Assembly: GCA_030673645.1 (NCBI GenBank)
Contig: DAOVIO010000057.1
Span: forward strand, 1 to 20,872
Source of the DNA: JAGLSB01 sp023135955
Lineage (GTDB): Bacteria > Bacteroidota > Bacteroidia > Bacteroidales > GCA-2748055
Length of the DNA: 20,872 nt
Reading direction: 5' to 3'
A program made the position numbers and the translations under genes. Positions 1 through 6,661 of this stretch are shown piece after piece. The notes under the pieces are model-generated. The model ran no database searches, had not been told where the DNA came from, and was given only the letters and a program-made list of their open reading frames with translations. How positions within the stretch are numbered: position 1 is the stretch's first letter; every line of letters begins with the position of its first letter.

Positions 1-39
1 ATATTTCTCCTGCGTTTTTCAGTCACTTTTTGACATTAA

Positions 40-144
40 TACTTCGACTTCTTAGCCGGGAAGGATGAGTGGACGGGTGATAATTTAGATAGAAGACTTG
101 CAGGATGGATTGAAAATGATTCAATACCTGTTTGGTTGAGATAA
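40..144 (+). pseudogene. Orphan C-terminal reading frame, possible relic of an upstream gene
   Basis: An open frame of 34 codons without a start codon lies between an in-frame stop at 37-39 and the stop TAA at 142-144. Its translation (key stretch DEWTGDNLDRRLAGWIEN, then a tail ending in PVWLR) has a protein-like composition rich in Trp, Asp and Arg, and it ends just before the promoter-like region of the next gene. I do not recognise the family. It could be the C-terminal tail of a gene disrupted by a frameshift near position 37, or of one lost by deletion. Chance is also possible at this length. Confidence 0.25.
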
Positions 145-160
145 AATATTTATACCTTTA
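131..160 (+). promoter_or_regulatory. Putative Bacteroidota promoter before the truncated fucosidase gene
   Basis: TTTG at 131-134 resembles the -33 element, and TACCTTTA at 153-160 matches the Bacteroidota -7 box TAnnTTTG in all but the last base, with an 18-nt spacer. This would place transcription start about 10-15 nt before the ATG at 180. The assignment rests on consensus matching only. Confidence 0.35.
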
Positions 161-179
161 TCTTATACTATAAGAATCG

Positions 180-617
180 ATGAAGAGAATTATTATTATT
201 TGTGGAATTTTGATTCTGGTTGCATCCAATTCATGGTCACAGCTAGATGAAGCTGTTATTAACAAGAACAAGCCTGATCGCCAGGAATGGTTGCGCGATT
301 TGGGATTCGGCATGTTTATCCACTGGAGCATTGATAGTCAATTGGGTACTGTTATAAGTCATTCACTGGTTGGCGCATCTGAAGATTATAGCAATCGTTA
401 TTTTAATGAACTTCCCCAAACTTTCGACCCGGTAGATTTTGATCCTTATAAAATTGCTATGAAGGCAAAGTTAGCTGGAATGAAATATATCGTTCTTACT
501 GCCAAACACCATTCGGGTTTTTGTATGTGGGACACTAAAACAATCGATTTTAATATAAGCAACACTCCCTATAAAAAGGATATCCTGTTGGAGTATGTGG
601 AGCCTTCAATTAATTAA
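180..617 (+). pseudogene. Truncated GH29 alpha-L-fucosidase (N-terminal third only)
   Basis: The 145-aa product begins with a signal peptide (about residues 1-20, hydrophobic core IIIICGILILVA). It then shows the characteristic start of a GH29 (beta/alpha)8 barrel: WLRDLGFGMFIHWS, the FDPVDFDPYKIAMKAKLAGMKY segment, and the substrate-pocket signature TAKHHSGFCMWDT. GH29 alpha-L-fucosidases hydrolyse terminal alpha-L-fucosyl linkages and are normally about 400-600 aa. The nucleophile Asp and the acid/base residue lie further downstream and are absent here. Homology stops at about residue 141 (KDILLEYVE), after which PSIN and a stop follow. None of the three forward frames of the 40 bp before the next gene restores the family sequence, so an internal deletion is more likely than a simple frameshift. 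The product is expected to be catalytically dead. The next ORF starts 40 bp downstream on the same strand. Confidence 0.8.
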
Positions 618-657
618 ATAGATGCTATTAATAACTAACCATAATTAAAATAGAAAA

Positions 658-1497
658 ATGAAAACATCAAGAAGAAATTTTTTAGCTTTATCAGGAGCCG
701 GATTGTTGGCTTCATCATTCTCAGGAGTTTCTGCTTTTGCGAATAATCTTTCTGCAAGTTCTTCAAAATTCAATTTTGAATTGGGAATTGCATCCTACAC
801 ATTCAGGAAATTTAGCCTTGAGGAAACTCTCAAAATGACTAAAGATCTTGGTATTTCAAAAATTGCATTTAAATCTTTCCATCTTCCGCTTGATGCCTCT
901 GATGAGTTAATTGCCTCAACTCTAGAGAAATGTGAAAGTGCCGGTTTAGATCTATATGGAGCAGGAGTGGTATACATGGGAACTAAGGAAGAAGTTGATA
1001 ACGCCTTTGAATATGCTCGAAAAGCAAAGATGAAAATGATAATAGGCGTTCCTGAGCATGAATTTTTACCCTACGTGGAAGAAAAAGTGAAGGAATATGA
1101 CATTAAACTAGCAATTCATAATCATGGGCCTGGAGATGAAAGATATCCAAGTGTTGAAAGTGCTTATGTGCTTATTAAAGATATGGATCCTCGCATGGGA
1201 CTTTGTCTCGACATTGGTCATACTCAGCGTATAAATAGAGATCCGGTACAGGACCTGGTTTACTATTACGACAGGATTCATGATATCCATGTTAAAGATG
1301 TCACTGCCTCTGAACCTGATGGATCTACTTGTGAGATAGGTCGTGGAGTTGTTGATATACCTGCTTTTCTTAAAGCTGTGGTAAAAAAGAATTATAGTGG
1401 AGTTTTAGGTTTTGAATACGAAAAAAATGCTGATGATCCATTGGCCGGTTTGGCTGAATCAGTTGGATATGTTAGAGGTGTATTGGCAATGCTCTAA
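658..1497 (+). CDS. Tat-signal sugar phosphate isomerase/epimerase family protein (TIM barrel)
   Basis: The product has 279 aa. Residues 1-28 form a twin-arginine signal (SRRNFLALSGAG, then an Ala/Ser-rich cleavage region near SAFA), predicting export of a folded, probably metal-bound enzyme. The rest matches the xylose-isomerase-like TIM barrel (AP endonuclease 2/IolE-like family). Metal- or substrate-binding signatures visible are IHNHG (153-157), LDIGH (184-188), IHVKDV (210-215), GRGVVDIP (228-235) and GFEYE (251-255). Family members isomerise, epimerise or dehydrate sugars and cyclitols, sometimes after oxidation to 3-keto-sugars; the exact reaction cannot be read from sequence. The length is normal and the gene looks intact. 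It lies between a broken fucosidase and a sulfatase, so processing of a sugar released at the cell envelope is the likely setting. It has no strong Shine-Dalgarno; the start is fixed by the Tat signal. Confidence 0.85.
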   Translation: MKTSRRNFLALSGAGLLASSFSGVSAFANNLSASSSKFNFELGIASYTFRKFSLEETLKMTKDLGISKIAFKSFHLPLDASDELIASTLEKCESAGLDLYGAGVVYMGTKEEVDNAFEYARKAKMKMIIGVPEHEFLPYVEEKVKEYDIKLAIHNHGPGDERYPSVESAYVLIKDMDPRMGLCLDIGHTQRINRDPVQDLVYYYDRIHDIHVKDVTASEPDGSTCEIGRGVVDIPAFLKAVVKKNYSGVLGFEYEKNADDPLAGLAESVGYVRGVLAML

Positions 1498-1632
1498 TGG
1501 TAAGAGTTGCTAATGTCCCTCTTATTTAGCATTATCTCTTTACTAATTGTTCCATAAAGGGTTCAGGCTATGTTTCATCCCCTTTAATTGTGAGGATGTA
1601 TTGTTTCAATATAATGAAGCTTGAGTTAACGA

Positions 1633-1770
1633 TGACAACCTTGTTCGTAGCAATCTCCTGCAATTAATGCCGGAATAGAAACACCGGGAAGGCCCACTGA
1701 AGATCTTCATGGAGTTAATATTGTTGGGAAACCGGAAAACGGTTCATTTAAATATAAAAAAGAGATATTT
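1633..1770 (+). pseudogene. Frameshifted relic of a sulfatase C-terminal part
   Basis: Directly upstream of the intact sulfatase, two frames together read like the strand before and after the AGI motif of arylsulfatases. In one frame 1633-1665 gives LVRSNLLQL. In the next frame, 1666-1770 gives NAGIETPGRPTEDLHGVNIV and continues to KYKKEIF. The equivalent segment of the intact downstream protein is AYAGIEIPVNLQGVDLF (residues 299-315) followed by a DFIF strand. The second frame runs without a stop into the ATG at 1771 but has no start of its own, because TAG lies at 1648-1650. I read this as the remains of an earlier sulfatase gene. Its last bases now serve as the leader of the functional one, including the purine-rich AAAAAAGAGA before the ATG. 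Confidence 0.5.
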
Positions 1771-3591
1771 ATGAAAAACTTTCAATTTGCAAAAAGTACA
1801 ATTGTTTTATCTGGTTTTGCCCTTTTGTCCACGCAAGCCTTTGCGGGAACGTCAAATGGGAAACCTAATGTATTATGGATTCTTGCTGAAGATGCCTCTT
1901 GTCATATCAGTTGTTATGGTGAAAAAGCCATTCAGACACCAAATATTGATGGTTTGGCAAATGAGGGTGTTCGATTTGAGAGTGCATTTACTACCGCTGC
2001 CGTTTCATCACCTGTGCGTTCAGCAATGGTAACCGGAATGTACCAGACCACAAGCTGCTCTCATAATCATCGAAGCCAGAATGTTACTGGTAAAGGTAAT
2101 GGGAATACAGACTATTATGAAAGTTATTATCTAACGGAAGAAATACCTTTAGCCAGCAATCTATTTGAAAAAGCAGGATATTATACCACTAATGAGAATA
2201 TAAGTGGAGAAACAGGCAAAACAGATTATAATTTTACTGCAAATGAAATATATTCGGGCATTAGCTGGAAAGATTCACCGGAAGGAACCCCTTTCTTTTC
2301 TCAAATTCAGCTTAAAGGAGGGAAAAACAGAAAACACACTGCTGATACAGAAAACTTTAAGCTTCCTCCTTATTATTATGAGGACGAAATAATGCGCGAA
2401 GACTGGAAGAACTACTTGGGATCCTGGCTTGATACTGATGATGATGTAAGGCAAATAATAGCTGATCTGAAAGCTGCCGGAGTGTATGATAATACATTGA
2501 TATTTTTCCTTTCCGATCATGGTATTTCACACTTACGTGGCAAACAATTTCTATATGATGAAGGGACAAAAGTTCCCTTAATTGTGAAACTCCCCAAAAA
2601 TGCTAAAAATGGTACAATTCGTCATGATTTAGTTAAACATATTGATATTCTTCCTACTTCTTTAGCATATGCAGGTATTGAAATTCCCGTTAACCTTCAG
2701 GGTGTGGATTTATTTGCAGAAAATTATTCAGAGCAGGATTTTATATTTACTACTCGTGATCGTTGCGATGAAACTACAGAATTTATACGTTCTGTACGAT
2801 CAAAGGATTATAAATACATCAGAAATTTCTTAAGCTATCGTCCGCATGCACAAAGAAATCAATACAAAGATGGTAAGAAAATAAGTATTCATACTCGTGA
2901 GCTTTTTACCGATGGGAAATTGAATGAATTGCAAGCCAGGTTTTTTCAGCAAACCCGTCCAACAGAAGAACTTTACGACCTTAAAAAGGACCCCTATGAA
3001 ATTATTAATTTGGCCCTAGATCAAAATTACAAATCTGTTCTTGAAGGATTGAGAGCAGAGTTATACCAATGGATGGCCGAGACCAATGATCCAGGAGTAA
3101 TTCCTGAGCCATATCTTGAGGAGATTGGAGGGAAATTTAGGAATAAGTATACTGCAATGAAACGAAAAGAATATGCTGATATTCAGGAGCGTGTTATTCG
3201 AATTATTGAAGCTGGTGAACAGGGATATTTAAAAGTATTAGTAAAAGCAGTAAAATCATCTGAGCCTTCAGAGAGGTATTGGGCTGCAACATGGCTCGGT
3301 GTAAATAAAGCTAAATCTGCTCAGACGAAAGTTGAAGCGCTTACATTAGATAAAGATCCTTCAGTTCGCATTGCAGCAAATCTGGCACTTTTTAAAATAA
3401 ATTCAGATTATGATCCAATTCCAGCTCTTGCAAAAGAAGTTACACATCGAAATTTAATTGTGGGAATGTATGCGATGAATGCAATAGAGCAAACCGGTAT
3501 TCGGAATGATGCTGTAAAAGCTATTGCCGAAATTGCCGCCAACAGTAAATATGAGTTCACACAGCGCTTTGGAAAGTATTTAATGAAATAG
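1771..3591 (+). CDS. Secreted Ser-type sulfatase (S1 family, N-sulfoglucosamine sulfohydrolase-like) with helical-repeat C-terminus
   Basis: This 606-aa protein has a signal peptide (1-25, cleavage near AFA-G). The alkaline-phosphatase-fold sulfatase domain starts with KPNVLWILAEDAS (31-43), where E40 and D41 sit in the usual metal-ligand position. The sulfatase signature is S79-S80-P81-V82-R83, so the residue to be converted to formylglycine is Ser79. Ser-type enzymes need an anaerobic radical-SAM maturase (anSME), which is not encoded here. Further landmarks are HNHRS near 98-102, LSDHG (247-251) with metal ligands, RGKQFLYDEG (256-265), and the AGIEIPVNLQGVDL segment. Residues from about 490 to 606 contain repeated helical pairs (SERYWAATWLG, DPSVRIAANLALF) resembling HEAT repeats. 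The layout resembles S1 sulfatases annotated as heparan N-sulfatase-like; the true substrate is unknown. The GH2 gene follows after 54 bp with no terminator, suggesting one operon for desulfation followed by glycoside cleavage. Confidence 0.88.
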   Translation: MKNFQFAKSTIVLSGFALLSTQAFAGTSNGKPNVLWILAEDASCHISCYGEKAIQTPNIDGLANEGVRFESAFTTAAVSSPVRSAMVTGMYQTTSCSHNHRSQNVTGKGNGNTDYYESYYLTEEIPLASNLFEKAGYYTTNENISGETGKTDYNFTANEIYSGISWKDSPEGTPFFSQIQLKGGKNRKHTADTENFKLPPYYYEDEIMREDWKNYLGSWLDTDDDVRQIIADLKAAGVYDNTLIFFLSDHGISHLRGKQFLYDEGTKVPLIVKLPKNAKNGTIRHDLVKHIDILPTSLAYAGIEIPVNLQGVDLFAENYSEQDFIFTTRDRCDETTEFIRSVRSKDYKYIRNFLSYRPHAQRNQYKDGKKISIHTRELFTDGKLNELQARFFQQTRPTEELYDLKKDPYEIINLALDQNYKSVLEGLRAELYQWMAETNDPGVIPEPYLEEIGGKFRNKYTAMKRKEYADIQERVIRIIEAGEQGYLKVLVKAVKSSEPSERYWAATWLGVNKAKSAQTKVEALTLDKDPSVRIAANLALFKINSDYDPIPALAKEVTHRNLIVGMYAMNAIEQTGIRNDAVKAIAEIAANSKYEFTQRFGKYLMK

Positions 3592-3645
3592 AGTGTATTT
3601 AAGTATCAGAATCTTTTATGTTGAAACAAAATAAATTATTAGAAT

Positions 3646-6639
3646 ATGAAACGCATTCCAAAAATTAGTTTGGTCTTCATTTTAATGACTTTCACATTGT
3701 GTCATAATTTATTAGCTGTACCTATTAATAAAAAAGATACCTTATCCCTAAATGGAGATTGGCAGATGGGTTTTTCAAGAAATTATACTAAGAATGTACA
3801 GGTTCCTGGTATTCATAACGACCCAACTGTGATGAGCGATCATGTATTGTGGTACAAAAAAGAAATTAAGCTGCCAAATGGAAAATGGAAATCAGCCACT
3901 CTTGAATTAAAAGGAGCACGTTTTCAACCCGAGGTATATATTAATGGAGAACTTGTTGGCAAGCAGCAAGGAGGTATGGGTCCGCTTTTTTACGAGCTTG
4001 ATAATAGACATATTAAGCCCGGAAATAAGATAATGCTGGAAATAGCTCTTGCATCTTTAAAAAATGTTCCGGAATCAGATGCTTCTTATATTCCGGTAGC
4101 TGACCATTGGCGATCAAATATTTCTTCAAGCTTGTGGGATGATGTGGTTTTGCACCTGCATGGAGAAATAAGTATTAACAGAATCATTCCATTTATCGAT
4201 TATAAAAATCAAACAGTTGATGTTCAGTTCGATCTTAATTCTCCGGAAGATTATAAAGGAAAGGCTACTTTGGATATCATTGATGTCAATGGTAATGTAT
4301 TAATTAATGACAATCAACAGGTATCGGGTTCGCATAATGCTATTAACTTTAATATCGATAACAAATTAAAAAGCTGGTCGCCTGATAATCCAAACTTATA
4401 TTATTTAAAATTAACTGTCTCTGATAGAAAAAATAAAATCCAGGATCAATCAACTATTTCTTTTGGTGTAAAAAGTTTTGAGATTATTAACAAGCAATTT
4501 TATTTAAACGGTCAGCCATTTGTTGCCAAAGGGTCAACGGTAGTATGGCCACGTTGGATGCGTACCAAGGAAGGTAGGGAACTGGGATATGATACAGAAT
4601 GGTTTACTAAAAACATTATACAACGAACCAAAGACCTTGGTGGGAATTACCTTCGTTTTCATTTAGGTTTACCTCCGGAGCGATTTCTGGATCTTTGTGA
4701 TCTCCATGGATTGGCTGTTCAATACGAATGGAGCTTTTTTCATGGTATGCCGGCATCCAAAGAGAGTCTTATGGAGCAATACAAAAACTGGCTCGATCTG
4801 GCGATGCGTCACCCCTCAGTTTGTTTAATTCATCCATATAATGAAACCGAAGGAGAGCAGCTAAAAACAGCCTGGGCTGCCCTTGATGAGCTACTTCTAA
4901 ATTATCCCCCATTAGTGCTTGAGGAAAGAGACGTTATTCACATTCATAAATACTGGTGGAGCTTATTTGAGAATCTTGGATTATATTACGATGATGCCGA
5001 TGCATTTCCCAAAGCCATAATGGTTGATGAATTCGGAGGCAATTATCTGGATGAAAATGGTGATTTTGGGGAATACCGTACTGTTAAAGAAACTTTCCTT
5101 AGGTTTCTTGGGCGGACACACGACGCTGATGAGCGACTGGCTTTTCAGACAGAAGCTAATGTTAAAGTTGCCGAATATTGGAGGCGAATTGGAGCTGCAG
5201 GAATATCACCATTTTGTGCTTTAGGCAGCAGGGAGGACGGAAGTACCTGGTTTTTAGGGTCACTGATTGAGGGAAACCCCAAACCGGTTTGGGATGCCTT
5301 AGCAGTAGCTTTTTCACCACAATCGGTAAGTATTGAATTATGGGATAGAAATTTTGTGCCCGGGCAAAAGCTAAATTTGCCAGTATATTTATTTAACGAT
5401 GAAAGTGACGATGCAGTATTTTCAGTTAAGCTGACAATCGAAAACAAAGAAGCTAATGTGTTTTTTACAAAAGAGTTTAGCTCAGACCTTATGGCTTTAA
5501 GTAAAAAAATCGAACATATAAATGTAACAATGCCACCAACAATTGGGGATTATATAATAAAAGCTGAATTAATAAATAAACCAGAAAGTGTTAAATATCC
5601 GGTAATTTCAGCATGGAATTTTAGAGTATTTAAGGCTATAGTGCCAGAGAATATTAAAAATATAAAGCTTGCCGTTCCGGAAAACGAATCAGAATTAAAA
5701 CATTTTTTAAGCAATATGAATATTGCGACTACAAACTTGAGCGACAATTCCGCAGATGCTGTTATTACATCATTAAAATCCTGGAATAACCTCGCTATGG
5801 GTGATAGTACTTTATCAGAGAAGCTTCAGAATTCAATTTTACAAGGGAAATCGGTTGTAATGCTTGATGTTGGTGACAGGCAACTCGGACAAGGATATCC
5901 TAAAAATGATGGAGACCTGGGCCCATTGCAAGGAGTCTCTCGTGTAAGCAATCCTCAGGTAAATACATATAGTCTTTTTTCTGGCATAGCATTAAAATTT
6001 ACAGAATCAGCCGAACCGGAAAGTCATATACATCCTGATAAATCCAACTCAGAGCTTTGGAATTACATTCCCGACGAATATACGCGATTATGGAATGGTT
6101 ATCGTGGAGGACTTATTGTCCCGGCAGCAGATATGGAATTTTCGGGCTTGAGCGAAAAAGCCTTCATCTCTCAATGGATGTCGCGAGGAGCTAATGAAGA
6201 AAATATTAAAAGAGGCTCCTGTTACGCTTATGAATTGCAAGGAGTTTTTGAATTTTCAGACAAAGCCAACGATATGGTAGTTCAGAAAAAGCTGAAAGAC
6301 AAAATTAATTTTTTAGTTCAGGATGCCCCTGCTTTGGCTATTGCTATTAATCCGAATACTCCGATAGAAATAACTGATTTAAACAAAGGATATATTGATG
6401 CTCAAAAAGGAATTGCAAACAATTTTATAGCTTTATCCAACTGCGGTAAAAACTTAACAAAAACACCGGTAGCAATGGTAGAATTTGGACAGGGTAAAGG
6501 GAAGTTGTTGGTTTCGCAGTTATTAACATCGGGAAGGTTGGGTAAGGACTTTGGGGACGATGGTTTATATGGTGTGAGGTACGACGAACTTGCAGCTCAG
6601 TTTGTGTTAAATATGATTTCTTTATCCTTAGAAAAGTAG
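3646..6639 (+). CDS. Secreted GH2-like glycoside hydrolase with amidotransferase-like C-terminal region
   Basis: This 997-aa protein has a signal peptide (1-24). It then has a GH2 sugar-binding jelly-roll (about 30-175, including LSLNGDWQ, VPGIHNDP and YINGELVGKQQGG), an immunoglobulin-like domain (about 180-278), and a TIM barrel (about 280-570). The barrel contains the GH2 loop FYLNGQPFVAKG. The acid/base is probably E400 in HPYNETEG, the Asn-Glu pair typical of clan GH-A. The nucleophile is probably E462 in MVDEFGG. After an Ig-like segment (about 570-660), residues from about 670 onward look like a class I glutamine-amidotransferase-like fold without an obvious catalytic Cys: KLAVPENESELKHFL, then DAVITSLKSW and SVVMLDVGDRQLG. 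Such an extra domain occurs in some large beta-galactosidase-type enzymes. The glycosidic specificity is not readable. The gene sits between the sulfatase and a second, distinct GH2 gene 22 bp downstream, so it probably acts on desulfated oligosaccharides in the periplasm or at the surface. Confidence 0.82.
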   Translation: MKRIPKISLVFILMTFTLCHNLLAVPINKKDTLSLNGDWQMGFSRNYTKNVQVPGIHNDPTVMSDHVLWYKKEIKLPNGKWKSATLELKGARFQPEVYINGELVGKQQGGMGPLFYELDNRHIKPGNKIMLEIALASLKNVPESDASYIPVADHWRSNISSSLWDDVVLHLHGEISINRIIPFIDYKNQTVDVQFDLNSPEDYKGKATLDIIDVNGNVLINDNQQVSGSHNAINFNIDNKLKSWSPDNPNLYYLKLTVSDRKNKIQDQSTISFGVKSFEIINKQFYLNGQPFVAKGSTVVWPRWMRTKEGRELGYDTEWFTKNIIQRTKDLGGNYLRFHLGLPPERFLDLCDLHGLAVQYEWSFFHGMPASKESLMEQYKNWLDLAMRHPSVCLIHPYNETEGEQLKTAWAALDELLLNYPPLVLEERDVIHIHKYWWSLFENLGLYYDDADAFPKAIMVDEFGGNYLDENGDFGEYRTVKETFLRFLGRTHDADERLAFQTEANVKVAEYWRRIGAAGISPFCALGSREDGSTWFLGSLIEGNPKPVWDALAVAFSPQSVSIELWDRNFVPGQKLNLPVYLFNDESDDAVFSVKLTIENKEANVFFTKEFSSDLMALSKKIEHINVTMPPTIGDYIIKAELINKPESVKYPVISAWNFRVFKAIVPENIKNIKLAVPENESELKHFLSNMNIATTNLSDNSADAVITSLKSWNNLAMGDSTLSEKLQNSILQGKSVVMLDVGDRQLGQGYPKNDGDLGPLQGVSRVSNPQVNTYSLFSGIALKFTESAEPESHIHPDKSNSELWNYIPDEYTRLWNGYRGGLIVPAADMEFSGLSEKAFISQWMSRGANEENIKRGSCYAYELQGVFEFSDKANDMVVQKKLKDKINFLVQDAPALAIAINPNTPIEITDLNKGYIDAQKGIANNFIALSNCGKNLTKTPVAMVEFGQGKGKLLVSQLLTSGRLGKDFGDDGLYGVRYDELAAQFVLNMISLSLEK

Positions 6640-6661
6640 GAACAACAATTAAATATTTATT

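Noticed and set aside
1556..1586. AAAGGG/CCCTTT hairpin as terminator of the isomerase gene
   Set aside because: Only 6 bp of stem with an 18-nt loop and no T tract; too weak to call.
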